Shown here in pieces: positions 26,819 to 36,022 of a stretch of DNA of 64,000 bases. The stretch comes from Armatimonadota bacterium (GTDB lineage Bacteria > Armatimonadota > DTGP01 > JAKQQT01): positions 1 to 64,000 of the forward strand of contig DASXVS010000045.1 in the NCBI GenBank assembly GCA_036504095.1. Direction: 5' to 3'. Within the stretch, counting starts at the first letter, position 1. Each line of letters begins with the position of its first letter. Made by a program: the position numbers and the translations under genes. Below the pieces are notes generated by a model that did not search any database, had not been told where the DNA came from, and saw only the letters and a list, made by a program, of their open reading frames with translations.

Positions 26819-29800
26819 CTACACCGTTTCGAGCTTGGCGTAAGCCAGCATCAGTTTCCGGATGCCGGCGTCCGGGAACGCGACAGTCACCTGCGCTTCG
26901 TCGCCCTCGCCCTGCGCGGCAACGACGATTCCTGTCCCGAATTTGGCGTGCTTCACCTTCTGGCCGACCCGGTACGGGCTGTTGGACGGCGGCCGAACGG
27001 TGCGGGTGGCGGGTCCCGTGACGTTTCGGTTCTTCATCTGTTCCCACAGGCTCGGTCCGGTCCGCGGCGCGCCGGACCACGGCGCGGGCATCGTTGCGTC
27101 CGGGCGGGCGTTGTCCAGGAGTTCGGTGGGAACATCGCGGATAAACCGGGAAACCGCGTTGTTCTGCGTGGCGCCGAAGACCTGCCGGCTGTATGCGTAG
27201 GTGAGGAAGAGTTCCTCGCGCGCCCGGGTCATGCCCACGTAGGCGAGGCGGCGTTCCTCTTCGAGGCCGGCCGGGTCATCGAGGCTTCGCATGTGGGGGA
27301 ACAGCCCTTCCTCCATGCCCACGAGGAACACAACCGGAAATTCCAGGCCCTTCGCGGAGTGCAGCGTCATCAGGATGACGGCGTCATCTTCATCGACGGT
27401 TTCATCGATGTCGCTCATGAGGCTGATTCCCTCGAGGAAGGCGCGAAGCGAGGCGTCATCCGAGCGCTGCTGGAACTCCTGCGTAACGGTTACGAGTTCC
27501 TGGAGGTTTTCGACGCGCGCGCCGGACTCGGCCGTCTTGTCTTCCTTGAGCCATGTGAGATAGCCGGTGGTGTCCAGGGCGCGAAGCACAAGATCGTGGA
27601 CATCCATCGTTTCCGCGTCCTGCTGAAGGGAGCGGATGACGGAAACGAAGCTGCCAATCGCGGTTCGGGTTCGCGGGATAACGCCTTCGATCTCCGTGAT
27701 CCGGGCACACGCATCGAACAGGGAGATACCGGATTTGAACGCGAACTCCTCGATGCGCCCGAAAGACGTGGCCCCGATGCCGCGCGCCGGCACGTTCACG
27801 ATGCGGCGAAGGCTCACGGAGTCGTTCGTGTTGAGGGCGAGGCGCAGATACGCCACGATGTCTTTGATTTCCTTGCGCTCGTAGAACCTGAGGCCTCCGA
27901 CGATGCGGTAGGGGATGCGATAGGACATAAAGACGTCTTCAAAGACGCGGCTCTGGGCGTTCGTTCGGTAGAGGATCGCGAAGTCCGGCCACGCGCGCCC
28001 CGACGACCGGGAAGCCATGATGCGTTCCGCCACCCACATCGCCTCCTCGCGCTCGCCGTGAGCCGCAAAGACCCGGATCCTGGCCCCCTCATCCTGGGAC
28101 GTCCAGAGCTTCTTTTCCTTCCGTCCCCGGTTCTTGCTCACCACAGCGTGCGCCGCGGCAAGGATGTTTCCGGTGGAGCGGTAGTTCTGCTCCAATTTGA
28201 CGACCTTGGCGTCCGGGTAGTCCCGTTCGAACGCCAGGATCAACTCCACGTTCGCGCCACGGAAGGCGTATATCGAATTGTGAGTGACGATTCCGTTTGC
28301 CACGAAATTGTGCGTCGGTGTGACGTCCAGATCGTGAACCGTCTCGTTCGCCGGCACGCGCTCAACGCTGGTGACAGTGTCGTAAGCACCATCGGCCGTG
28401 AACAATGACATCCCCGGGAGCACCGACGCAGCGGGGGTAAACGGCAACGAGTTCGTAGCGCGTCCTGGCTCGGTGGGACCCATCCGTGCGCTTCGCAGGA
28501 CGTTCAGGTCAAACACCGTTCTCAGCGCGCACACGATCTTCTCTATCTGAGCGTAGTCGGCGTAACAAGACTCCATCCGCCAGCTTGTGCTCCCCGATTT
28601 GGCGGGCCGAACTGAGAGACCGAGGGACTCGATGGCCGCTCTACCCTGCGGATCATTGCCGGCGATGGCAATTCGGTGCATTGGGGATGCCCCCCGATGG
28701 TCGCCGCACAGGGTGACGGAAACGTTGCGGCGATTTGACGATCGCGATCGGGGCTGGTGGTGAGGATGCCCGGGCGACATGCCAAGGTCGCACAACAGAC
28801 GCATCGCGCTGTCACACGTATCAAATGCAGCGAATACACGGGCAATGGCTTCGGCGTCGTGAACCAATCCGTTGCGCGAAGCACCCTTGCGCGGCACGAA
28901 GGGCAGAGTGGGCAGACGATACCGCAGCGATATCACACATTCGGCTTCGCGGGCCTCGTTCTCCGATGCATGCGTTCCGACGATCCACAGGGCGTCTGCG
29001 TGTTCCTGGATCGCACGCTCATGGAACCCGACAAACGGCTTGACCTGACCGCGGGTATACACCTGGGACGTCCCAAGGCGATAACCGACCCCCTTCTTGT
29101 ACATCAGGTATGTGAAGTAAAGTTGCGGCGCCAGACCCAGGCGATAGCCGGCAAAGTGCATGTGTTCCGGCGTACAAACGATGCGCCTCCCGGCCTCGGT
29201 GTTGATGGCCACCAGTTCTCCCGTTGCCTGGCGGCTGAACACTCTGGTTACAGTTGCCGGGCGGTAGTCTCCCGACCCATACCCCGAGAGCACACGGTCT
29301 CCTACTTGAATGGCCTCGATGGGCCGAACTGACCCATCCGCCATCGTTACAAGCGTTCCCGAAGCGAGACACTGGTCGTCGTCGCCAACGCAGCAGAGGT
29401 TGCGGTGTTTTGAGGAGAGAAGCTTCACCAGTTGGTACTGCGGGTTGTTGATGTCCTGATACTCGTCGACCAAGACGAACCGGAAACGCTCCGAATACTT
29501 CTCCAGTACATCGGGTCTCGCCTTCAACAGGAGGACCGCCTGCATGATCAAATCGTCAAAATCCAGGGCGTTGCTCGCGAAGAGGCGCTCCTGGTACATG
29601 CGGTAAACAGAACCCGCGATGTCCTCCATGTAGCTCCCGCCGAAATGGCGCGAGTACTCCTCCGGGATGACGAGTTTCTCCTTCGCTTTCCCGATGAGCG
29701 AAAGGACGGCGCGCGGCTGCACCGATTTGTTGTCGGACAGCCCCATCTCCTTGAGGCACTGCTTGACGACCGATATCTGGTCTGCATCGTCGTAGACCAC

Positions 29801-30130
29801 GAAATTCGAATCGATGCCGTTCTTCTCGCCGTCAAAGCGGAGCAGGCGGGCGCAAATGGAGTGGAACGTCCCAACCCACATCTCGCGCGCGATCGATTCT
29901 CCGACCAGCGCCTCGATGCGCGCCTTCATCTCACCGGCGGCCTTGTTGGTGAACGTTACCGCGAGGATGTTCCACGGCCGGACGCCGTGATGGGCGACAA
30001 GGTGGGCGATGCGATGGGTGAGAACGCGGGTCTTCCCGCTTCCAGCGCCAGCGAATATCAGCAACGGGCCTTCAAAATGCTGAACCGCGTCGCTCTGAGC
30101 GGGATTGAGACTATCCAGGATACTGGGCAT
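26819..30130 (-). CDS. pcrA: UvrD/PcrA-type DNA helicase interrupted by an intein
   Basis: 1103-aa precursor; removal of a 365-residue intein leaves 738 residues, the normal PcrA/UvrD size. SF1 helicase motifs: Walker A GAGSGKT (28-34), TNKAAGEM, VDEYQDIN (221-228), the split GDDDQ/SIYAFRGA, and later VVKLEQNYRST, LMTLHSAKGLEFPVVF and AYVGMTRARE. It unwinds DNA 3' to 5' in repair and rolling-circle replication. The start has GGAG about 7 nt upstream. The intein is inserted at the most conserved helicase motif, between Gln253 and Ser619. The extein C-terminal linker ends VGQKVKHAKFGTG, typical of PcrA. Confidence 0.96.
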   Translation of the reverse strand: MPSILDSLNPAQSDAVQHFEGPLLIFAGAGSGKTRVLTHRIAHLVAHHGVRPWNILAVTFTNKAAGEMKARIEALVGESIAREMWVGTFHSICARLLRFDGEKNGIDSNFVVYDDADQISVVKQCLKEMGLSDNKSVQPRAVLSLIGKAKEKLVIPEEYSRHFGGSYMEDIAGSVYRMYQERLFASNALDFDDLIMQAVLLLKARPDVLEKYSERFRFVLVDEYQDINNPQYQLVKLLSSKHRNLCCVGDDDQCLASGTLVTMADGSVRPIEAIQVGDRVLSGYGSGDYRPATVTRVFSRQATGELVAINTEAGRRIVCTPEHMHFAGYRLGLAPQLYFTYLMYKKGVGYRLGTSQVYTRGQVKPFVGFHERAIQEHADALWIVGTHASENEAREAECVISLRYRLPTLPFVPRKGASRNGLVHDAEAIARVFAAFDTCDSAMRLLCDLGMSPGHPHHQPRSRSSNRRNVSVTLCGDHRGASPMHRIAIAGNDPQGRAAIESLGLSVRPAKSGSTSWRMESCYADYAQIEKIVCALRTVFDLNVLRSARMGPTEPGRATNSLPFTPAASVLPGMSLFTADGAYDTVTSVERVPANETVHDLDVTPTHNFVANGIVTHNSIYAFRGANVELILAFERDYPDAKVVKLEQNYRSTGNILAAAHAVVSKNRGRKEKKLWTSQDEGARIRVFAAHGEREEAMWVAERIMASRSSGRAWPDFAILYRTNAQSRVFEDVFMSYRIPYRIVGGLRFYERKEIKDIVAYLRLALNTNDSVSLRRIVNVPARGIGATSFGRIEEFAFKSGISLFDACARITEIEGVIPRTRTAIGSFVSVIRSLQQDAETMDVHDLVLRALDTTGYLTWLKEDKTAESGARVENLQELVTVTQEFQQRSDDASLRAFLEGISLMSDIDETVDEDDAVILMTLHSAKGLEFPVVFLVGMEEGLFPHMRSLDDPAGLEEERRLAYVGMTRAREELFLTYAYSRQVFGATQNNAVSRFIRDVPTELLDNARPDATMPAPWSGAPRTGPSLWEQMKNRNVTGPATRTVRPPSNSPYRVGQKVKHAKFGTGIVVAAQGEGDEAQVTVAFPDAGIRKLMLAYAKLETV
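28277..29371 (-). other. Intein within PcrA (residues 254-618)
   Basis: 365-aa protein intron starting at Cys254 (CLASGTLVTMADGSVRPIEA, block A), with block B CTPEHMHFA, block F VHDLDVTPTHNFVANG and the terminal VTHN followed by extein Ser619. The splicing residues Cys1, block B T-x-x-H, the penultimate His, terminal Asn and Ser+1 are all intact, so it should splice. The middle (about 340-560) does not show LAGLIDADG motifs; it has YLMYKKGVGYRLG and later RAIQEHADALWIV, which reminds me of a GIY-YIG-like nuclease, but this is weak. Confidence 0.93.
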
Positions 30131-30178
30131 GGGGACTCCGTAAGAAAACCGAACAACGGTTCTCAGTATAGCGCTTCA

Positions 30179-31114
30179 CTATCGCCCCAATAGCCCCAGC
30201 CAGAACGGAAGTGTGACCATCGCCGCGAGGGTCGTTCCCACGGTGATGGCCGCGCCAAGCCGGGGGTTGCAGCCGAATCGTCCGCATAGAACGCCTACCA
30301 CAAGCCCGCCGGGCATGGCGGATTCGAGGACGGTCGCCTTCCCAGCCGCACCCAACGGACCAAAGGCGCGAACCAGCGCATAAGCCACCACCGGCATGAC
30401 GATCACCTTGGCGAATACGCCTACGCCCACCTGTGGCAGGAACTCACGCAGGGCGCGGAACCGGAGGTTGATTCCTAGGCAGATCATCGCCAGCGGAGCG
30501 GTGAGCGGCGTCAGCATGTGCATGCTCTGGTAGACGACCTTCCCGACGAGCCACTCGTGCGGAAACCACGCTGTCCAGTAAGGCATGATGGAGCGGACCG
30601 CCAAAGCCGCTACCGCGGTAATAAAGGTCGGTGTCCGGAAGAAGAGGAGGATCGCCTTCCAGTTGAAATCCTCGCCGCCGAAGGCCGCGAGGACGGCAAA
30701 GCCCACGCCGTAGAGGACCATGGAAACGCCGATCAGGTCGTAGAAAACCCCTGTGATGCGCCCCGTTTCGCCGTAAGCCATGAAGAGGAAAGGCACCCCG
30801 AGGAAACCGGTGTTGCCGAAAGACGATGCCACGACCAGGCTTCCGGCTACAGGGCTTTTCAGCTTCACAATACGGGCGTAGGTGTACGTGACGCTGCACG
30901 ACGCAAGGAGTGTAACAACGGACCAGAGCGGCGCCTTCCATACTCCGGCCGGAATCGGCTGGCTCACCAGTGCGAGAAACAGCGTGGCGGGATAGGTGAC
31001 GTACATCAACAGGCCGACGATCTTGTAGCTTGTTGACGGGTCAAGAACGCCGTAATGGCGAAGCACGTAGCCGGTGCCGATGAGGACGAATATGGGGAGT
31101 ACGAGTTCGATCAC
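30179..31114 (-). CDS. AEC-family (auxin efflux carrier-like) transporter
   Basis: 311-aa membrane transporter with about ten helices in two inverted halves. Motifs such as SSFGNTGFLGVPFLF and the second-half PLAMICLGINL and SAMPGGLVVGVLC match the AEC/membrane transport family, which exports or imports organic acids and amino-acid-like compounds. The GTG at 31114 gives the family N-terminus VIELVLPIFVLIGTGY; the upstream ATG at 31144 would translate a simple repeat. Substrate unknown. It precedes pcrA on the same strand. Confidence 0.88.
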   Translation of the reverse strand: MIELVLPIFVLIGTGYVLRHYGVLDPSTSYKIVGLLMYVTYPATLFLALVSQPIPAGVWKAPLWSVVTLLASCSVTYTYARIVKLKSPVAGSLVVASSFGNTGFLGVPFLFMAYGETGRITGVFYDLIGVSMVLYGVGFAVLAAFGGEDFNWKAILLFFRTPTFITAVAALAVRSIMPYWTAWFPHEWLVGKVVYQSMHMLTPLTAPLAMICLGINLRFRALREFLPQVGVGVFAKVIVMPVVAYALVRAFGPLGAAGKATVLESAMPGGLVVGVLCGRFGCNPRLGAAITVGTTLAAMVTLPFWLGLLGR

Positions 31115-31126
31115 GCTCTTAGAGTA

Positions 31127-31151
31127 GCATCCAGCATCCGGCATCCAGCAT
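31127..31151. repeat. GCATCCAGCATCC-type simple repeat
   Basis: Three iterations of GCATCC(A/G)GC just upstream of the AEC start. Short imperfect version of a low-complexity word common between genes in environmental genomes. Confidence 0.6.
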
Positions 31152-31198
31152 ACACGTGTCGGAGTCCGATATTCTGACTGCGCCGCTTGCCGACACGA

Positions 31199-32203
31199 CT
31201 ACGTTCTCAGAATCTGCCGCAGGGCAGTGTCCGCCACACCCTGGCACCACGCTTGCGCGTCGGGACGCCAGATTTGCGCGCGATACGCCCACGCCGCGAA
31301 AAGGTACCAATAGAACCGGTAGAGGAGTCGCCGCCAACGGGCATCCCGTGATGCGTCAAGCGGGGTACCGTAGCCGGCCATCAAATCGTCGTGCAAGGCG
31401 TCGTCGTCATCCCAGAGGATGTACTCGAACTCGCGGTCCGCAAAGAGGGCGCGGTCGGCGTCGATGATCGCCCGCACGGACCACTCGCCGTCCAGCTCAG
31501 CGACGAGGATATTCGGCGCCCATATGTCGTTATGCACCAGAACCGGATGGATGCACGCGTCGAAGGCAGCACGGCGACCCATAAAGCGCTCAAGTACGGC
31601 ATTCTCGTCGGCGTCAGAAATAACGCCTTCCCTGGCGGCCTCCGTGCACGTTTCAGCGAGGAGGTCGCCGAAGACCTTTCTCCACGTAGGGCCGCCGCGG
31701 AGGGCGCCGTCTCCAACCGGCCAGCCGAACTCGTTGCCGCGAATGGCGTGAATGCGGGTCGTCAATTTGCCCGCCTCCCGCATCAGTTGGGCCCGGGCTT
31801 CGGGCGGCACGCTTGAGTGGTTCAGTGGCAGTGCATCAACGTACTCCTGGACGATATACACGCGATCGAGGATGTCCCGCGAAGTGTCCAGCGCAATGGT
31901 TTCCGGCACGGGAACCCCCGCGGCGGCCAATTGCCTGTAGATCCACGGCTCCGCCTGCATCATCCCGCGCTCGTACTGGAACAGTCGACGGTCATCCGGC
32001 GGCGCGATCCGGAGCACGACGCGTTCAGCGGGACTGCGTGTCTCAAGGTAGTAGGCCGTATTGAACTGGCCGCCTGTCAGTAGATGGCTCTCGTGAATAA
32101 CTGCGGCAGGGCCGAGTGCCTTCCTCACGATGGCGCTCAGACACTCGTCCGAAACCGGTTCTATGAGTTTGGGGTGGGTCAACGTATGAATGTGATGGGA
32201 CAC
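31199..32203 (-). CDS. APH-family phosphotransferase
   Basis: 334-aa protein-kinase-like phosphotransferase of the aminoglycoside phosphotransferase/choline kinase group. Glycine-loop LTGGQFNTAYYLE (about 42-54), nucleotide-binding VVLRIAPP, catalytic loop VLVHNDIWAPNILV with Asp and Asn, and metal-binding IIDADRA. These enzymes phosphorylate small hydroxyl compounds such as choline, sugars, methylthioribose, or antibiotics; substrate not readable. The start is GTG at 32203, overlapping the upstream VapC-like gene by 25 bp, with no clear ribosome site, so translation may be coupled. Confidence 0.85.
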   Translation of the reverse strand: MSHHIHTLTHPKLIEPVSDECLSAIVRKALGPAAVIHESHLLTGGQFNTAYYLETRSPAERVVLRIAPPDDRRLFQYERGMMQAEPWIYRQLAAAGVPVPETIALDTSRDILDRVYIVQEYVDALPLNHSSVPPEARAQLMREAGKLTTRIHAIRGNEFGWPVGDGALRGGPTWRKVFGDLLAETCTEAAREGVISDADENAVLERFMGRRAAFDACIHPVLVHNDIWAPNILVAELDGEWSVRAIIDADRALFADREFEYILWDDDDALHDDLMAGYGTPLDASRDARWRRLLYRFYWYLFAAWAYRAQIWRPDAQAWCQGVADTALRQILRT

Positions 32204-32592
32204 AGTTTGAGCGGAGCCAGAGGGTCCATCTCCTTGTGGTCGGTGGTTACTGCTTCACCACCGATCCGCCGGGCCAAGGTGAGAAAGCAGCAATCCGCGA
32301 GCGAGACGCGAGCGTAATCGGCTTTGAGGCGTGCGACCTCCAGGACGAAGCCGGGGTCCAGATCCTCGTGAACCCGGATTCCGGCCCGATCGATCCGCTC
32401 CTGCGCGGCTTCCTCACCACCTTCGCCGATGCTCCGCCTGTAGTGATAAAGCACCTCGCAGACGTTGATGGCGTGCATATGCCACGAGGGTCGGGTAGCG
32501 TACAGTTCCGCCATTATCGGTGCGCCCGGCTCGTAATCCAGAAACGCGATTAAGGCGCCTGCATCGATCACGAGCGGAGCGGCTGTGCTCAT
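32179..32592 (-). CDS. PIN-domain protein, VapC-like toxin
   Basis: 137-aa PIN-domain ribonuclease candidate. Conserved acidic residues: Asp in VIDAGALIAF, Glu in NVCEVLYH, Asp in SLADCCFLTLAR and Asp in TTDHKEMD. It overlaps the upstream HTH gene by ATGA, the usual VapBC arrangement. PIN toxins cleave tRNA or rRNA until bound by the antitoxin. The VIDAGALI motif has Gly-Ala instead of the more common Ser-Ser but the acidic quartet is intact. Confidence 0.88.
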   Translation of the reverse strand: MSTAAPLVIDAGALIAFLDYEPGAPIMAELYATRPSWHMHAINVCEVLYHYRRSIGEGGEEAAQERIDRAGIRVHEDLDPGFVLEVARLKADYARVSLADCCFLTLARRIGGEAVTTDHKEMDPLAPLKLCPITFIR

Positions 32593-32927
32593 CGCTCGCG
32601 ATCCGTGTCCGCGTGCTTAGCAGCCAGGAAATCGTCCAGCGTGAAACGCCCAGCGGGCATGCTTCCCATTAGCTCCATAGCTAACGCACGCCGGGAATCC
32701 TCGCTCGCCGCCCGATTCCCGCGTCCGCCTCGCTTCCCACGGTCTGATTGAGACAGGGCAGGCGTCCAGGCGTCCAGGGCGGCGCGATCCACACGGTAGA
32801 CAACACGCACGCCCGTTTCGCTTCGACGCGTGCGCGCAGGCAGCCTGCCCTGTTTGATGGCCTGGTACACGGCAGCGCGGGACACACCCTTCGCAGCCGC
32901 CGCTTCTGTTGTTGTCAGTTCTTCCAT
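32589..32927 (-). CDS. Helix-turn-helix antitoxin, VapB-like partner
   Basis: 112-aa protein with an excisionase/MerR-type helix-turn-helix at the N-terminus (LTTTEAAAAKGVSRAAVYQAIKQGRLPA) and a C-terminal segment (MPAGRFTLDDFLAAKHADTDRER) of the kind that inserts into a PIN-toxin groove. The 4-bp overlap with the PIN gene indicates an operon with coupled translation. The HTH should autoregulate the operon. A -10 box 7 nt upstream of the ATG implies a leaderless transcript. Confidence 0.82.
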   Translation of the reverse strand: MEELTTTEAAAAKGVSRAAVYQAIKQGRLPARTRRSETGVRVVYRVDRAALDAWTPALSQSDRGKRGGRGNRAASEDSRRALAMELMGSMPAGRFTLDDFLAAKHADTDRER

Positions 32928-32933
32928 GCCCTC

Positions 32934-32962
32934 ATATTACCATAAAGCCGTTATCACGTCAA
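32934..32962 (-). promoter_or_regulatory. Promoter of the toxin-antitoxin operon
   Basis: TTGACG (32962-32957), 17-bp spacer, TAATAT (32939-32934), then only 6 bases before the ATG at 32927. The predicted start site coincides with the A of the start codon. Confidence 0.7.
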
Positions 32963-33019
32963 TCACACCGAAGCATAGACGCTAGAGACAGGTTCTACTA
33001 ATTCGGGGTAGGCTTCAGT

Positions 33020-33466
33020 TCAGGAGGCTCGCAGGCGGTTGATTATCGCTAGGAATTCAGCGGGATTGCGAATGCCAAGAAGGTATTGCCTCCGATTCCC
33101 TCGGTCGTCGGCAAATGAAATATCAACGCGAGAGATCCAGAATCCCGCGTCACGCAGTTTGACCTTCCTGATACTCCTCAGTGGGATCTTTCGCCCCAGG
33201 CGTAACAGATCGAGCGAAATCCGTATGGCAAGCGTGTCCGAGTCCATTGTGACTGAACCTGGAGAACTCCTGTAACGACTCCAAATGTAAACGTTCGTCT
33301 GCCGAAAAGTCGCCTCGGGGTGCTTGCGTAGGTACCTGGTATCTCGGATGCGGTAGCCAAGTTGTGAGCCGTTTATCAAATAGGCCAATAAAGCGACGAA
33401 GCAGAGCCAGTTAACGAACGTAATGCTCGAAAGCGTTATCATCGTTGATACCACGTTGCTGTCCAT
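33020..33466 (-). CDS. Hypothetical membrane-anchored protein (possible PH-like domain)
   Basis: 148 aa, not recognised by family. One strong transmembrane helix (about 13-33) followed by a soluble region with a beta-rich pattern (SVTMDSDTLAIRISLDLLRLGRKIPLRSIRKVKLRDAGFWISRVDISF) which resembles short bacterial PH domains in the spacing of hydrophobic strands and the IPLRSIRKV element. It follows pyrG by 28 bp on the same strand and has no good ribosome site. Base composition is less GC-rich than neighbours, so it may be a recent arrival. Confidence 0.6.
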   Translation of the reverse strand: MDSNVVSTMITLSSITFVNWLCFVALLAYLINGSQLGYRIRDTRYLRKHPEATFRQTNVYIWSRYRSSPGSVTMDSDTLAIRISLDLLRLGRKIPLRSIRKVKLRDAGFWISRVDISFADDRGNRRQYLLGIRNPAEFLAIINRLRAS

Positions 33467-33494
33467 CGGTCATCGCGCACTAGCGAATTACGAT

Positions 33495-35126
33495 TCAGTT
33501 CCCCTTCGCCTTTCCACCCTTCTTGGTGGCAACGGCCGCGGCAATGAAGCGCTTAAAGAGCGGGTGGGCGCGGTTGGGGCGGCTCTTGAACTCAGGGTGA
33601 AACTGCGTGCCGATGAAGAACGGATGGTCTTTGATCTCCACGATCTCCACCAGTCTGCCGTCTGGCGAGGTGCCGCTGAGGAGGAGGCCGCCGTCGGTGA
33701 GCTGCTCGCGGTACTCGTTATTCACTTCGTAACGGTGCCGATGCCGTTCATAGACCAGGGCCTCACCGTAAACGTCCCTGGCAAGCGTTCCTTCAGCCAG
33801 GCGGCACGGGTAGAGTCCCAGGCGCATGGTGGCGCCCTTGTCTTCAATCTGTTCCTGCTCGGGAAGGATGTGGATCACGGGGTGAGGGGTCTGCTTGTCC
33901 ACTTCGGTGGTATTCGCCCCTTCCAGTCCACAGACGTTCCGGGCGTACTCGATGACCGCCATTTGAAGGCCGTAGCAGAGCCCGAAGTACGGGATCTTGT
34001 TCTCCCGTGCGTAGCGCACCGCGTCCAGTTTTCCTTCGACGCCTCGCTCCCCGAAGCCTCCGGGCACAACGATTCCATGCACTCCCTTCAGGAGGTCGGC
34101 GGCGGCATTCGATTCCAGGTCGGCGGACTCGATCCAGCGGATGCTCACCCGGGCATCGTTTTCAATTCCACCGTGGTGGATCGCCTCGCTCACGCTCATA
34201 TACGCGTCACGGAGGTCCGTGTACTTGCCGACGATGGCGACCTCCACCTCCTTCGAGGGCTTCGTGATCGCGTTGACAACCCGCTGCCATTCCCTGGTGT
34301 CGGCCACGGAGGGCTTGGAGTCGTAGAGGTAAAGGCGCTTGGCGATGAGGTCGCCGAAACCCTCCTCTTCGAAGATGAGGGGCACCTGGTAGATAGAGGG
34401 CACATCCAGGGACTCCATGACGGCGTCATCGTCCACGTCGCAGAACAGTGCGAGCTTGTCCCGCATTTCCTGGCTGATGGGGCTCTTGGCGCGGCATACG
34501 AGAATGTCCGGGTGGATGCCCACCTCGCGGAGTTTCGCGACGCTGTGCTGGGTCGGCTTGGTCTTGAGCTCGTTCCATGGGCCGACGCCGGGGATGAGGG
34601 TTACGTGAATGTAGAGCGAGCCGCCGGGACCGGCCTCTTTCTTGAACTGGCGGATGGCTTCCAGAAAGGGGAGGCTTTCGATATCGCCGACGGTGCCGCC
34701 GACTTCGATCACGGCGATGTCCGCGCCTTTGTCGCGCCCTGCGCGGCGGATCTGTTCCTTGATCTCGTCGGTGACATGTGGGATGACCTGCACGCAGCGG
34801 CCAAGGTAATCGCCCCGTCGTTCCTTGGCGATCACGTTCCCGTAGACGCTGCCCGTGGTGATGCTGTTCAGTTTATTGAGACTGAGATCGGCGAAGCGCT
34901 CGTAGTTGCCGAGGTCGAGGTCGGTCTCCGCGCCGTCATCGGTCACGAAAACCTCTCCGTGCTGGTACGGGTTCATCGTCCCCGCATCCACGTTGACGTA
35001 GGGGTCAACTTTCAACATCGTTACGCGCAATCCGCGGTTCTTCAGCAGGCGCCCGATGCTGGCGCTGGTGATTCCCTTTCCGATGGACGATACAACCCCG
35101 CCCGTTACAAATATGTATTTCGTCAT
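33495..35126 (-). CDS. pyrG: CTP synthase
   Basis: 543-aa glutamine-dependent CTP synthase (UTP to CTP). Synthetase domain with the N-terminal [20 protein letters not shown] and class I glutamine amidotransferase with FGLCYGLQ (nucleophile Cys) and FHPEFKSRP (His/Glu). The start at 35126 has GGGAGG 6 nt upstream; six extra in-frame codons upstream are not needed. Length normal. Confidence 0.98.
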   Translation of the reverse strand: MTKYIFVTGGVVSSIGKGITSASIGRLLKNRGLRVTMLKVDPYVNVDAGTMNPYQHGEVFVTDDGAETDLDLGNYERFADLSLNKLNSITTGSVYGNVIAKERRGDYLGRCVQVIPHVTDEIKEQIRRAGRDKGADIAVIEVGGTVGDIESLPFLEAIRQFKKEAGPGGSLYIHVTLIPGVGPWNELKTKPTQHSVAKLREVGIHPDILVCRAKSPISQEMRDKLALFCDVDDDAVMESLDVPSIYQVPLIFEEEGFGDLIAKRLYLYDSKPSVADTREWQRVVNAITKPSKEVEVAIVGKYTDLRDAYMSVSEAIHHGGIENDARVSIRWIESADLESNAAADLLKGVHGIVVPGGFGERGVEGKLDAVRYARENKIPYFGLCYGLQMAVIEYARNVCGLEGANTTEVDKQTPHPVIHILPEQEQIEDKGATMRLGLYPCRLAEGTLARDVYGEALVYERHRHRYEVNNEYREQLTDGGLLLSGTSPDGRLVEIVEIKDHPFFIGTQFHPEFKSRPNRAHPLFKRFIAAAVATKKGGKAKGN

Positions 35127-35202
35127 GTCCGCCTCCCTGACCATGTGAAACTAGAACTTGCTACAACCATTTTGTCGCCCGCGCGGGGCGCCATATATGC
35201 CA

Positions 35203-35236
35203 AAAGGTGGGAAGGGCATCGTGCGATGCCCTTCCC
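35203..35236 (-). terminator. Intrinsic terminator after thiD
   Basis: A perfect 13-bp stem GGGAAGGGCATCG (35209-35221) with its complement (35224-35236), followed on the minus strand by ACCTTTTGG, 3 bp after the thiD stop. The loop is short (TG), so the real stem is about 11 bp. Confidence 0.8.
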
Positions 35237-35239
35237 GAT

Positions 35240-36022
35240 TCAACCCGACCAGATTCTGTGTCCTTTGCCGACTTGGGCCGCGTCTGTGATGGCCCGGGCC
35301 ACGAAGGACTTGGCCTTAACGGCCGCGTCCAGTACGCCTGTGCCCAGGGCGATATAAGCCGCGAGCGACGCCGAGAAAAGGCATCCCGTTCCGCGAACCG
35401 ACGGCCCGGGAATCCGGTCGCCCGCCAGTTCGACAAACGTCTCGCCATCGAAGACGAGATCGATAGGCGACGTGTCATCCGCCCAATGGCCGCCTTTCAC
35501 GATGACCCAGCGCGCTCCGTGTCCGTGAATGATCCGCGCCGCTTCCCGCGCTTCGTCCAGCGTTGAAATCGCTCTTTGAGCCAACGCGGCGGCCTCCGGC
35601 ACGTTGGGGGTGACGATCAGTGTTTTGGGCAGGAGATCGGAGATGAGGCGCCGGATGCCGCGCGGCGTGAGGAGCACCCGTCCGTCTTTCGCTGCCAGCA
35701 CGGGGTCGAGAACCACGTTTGGCAGTTTGCGGCGAGTAATGCGTTCGCTGACGGCCGAGACGATGCGCTCGTTGCCCAGCATGCCGATTTTGACCGCGGC
35801 TATCGGGGCGTCTTTGGCGACGGCGTCGATCTGGGCCTCTATGATGCGCGGCGGGAGGTAATGGATCGCGGTCACCCCCGTGCTGTTCTGCGCCAAGGCG
35901 GCAGTGATGACCGAGGTTCCGGTGACTCCGAGGAACTGAAACGCCCTGAGGTCCGCCTGTATCCCGGCGCCCCCGGAGGGGTCTGTGCCGGCGATGGTGA
36001 GGACCAGAGGGTGGGCCGTCAT
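35240..36022 (-). CDS. thiD: Hydroxymethylpyrimidine/phosphomethylpyrimidine kinase
   Basis: 260-aa ribokinase-fold enzyme that phosphorylates HMP and HMP-P for thiamin synthesis. N-terminal LVLTIAGTDPSGGAGIQADLRAFQ is the ThiD signature; C-terminal GTGCLFSASLAAYIALG holds the anion hole and catalytic Cys (Ala-Gly-Gly-Cys-type in ThiD). The start at 36022 overlaps the HAD gene stop as ATGA, with GGAGGAG 8 nt upstream. No other thi genes and no TPP riboswitch seen. Confidence 0.93.
   Translation of the reverse strand: MTAHPLVLTIAGTDPSGGAGIQADLRAFQFLGVTGTSVITAALAQNSTGVTAIHYLPPRIIEAQIDAVAKDAPIAAVKIGMLGNERIVSAVSERITRRKLPNVVLDPVLAAKDGRVLLTPRGIRRLISDLLPKTLIVTPNVPEAAALAQRAISTLDEAREAARIIHGHGARWVIVKGGHWADDTSPIDLVFDGETFVELAGDRIPGPSVRGTGCLFSASLAAYIALGTGVLDAAVKAKSFVARAITDAAQVGKGHRIWSG

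Noticed and set aside
26708-28408. 566-codon plus-strand frame opposite pcrA
   Set aside because: Antisense to a conserved helicase; no motifs, no ribosome site.
33423-35357. 644-codon plus-strand frame opposite pyrG
   Set aside because: Shadow of the conserved CTP synthase; composition typical of antisense frames.
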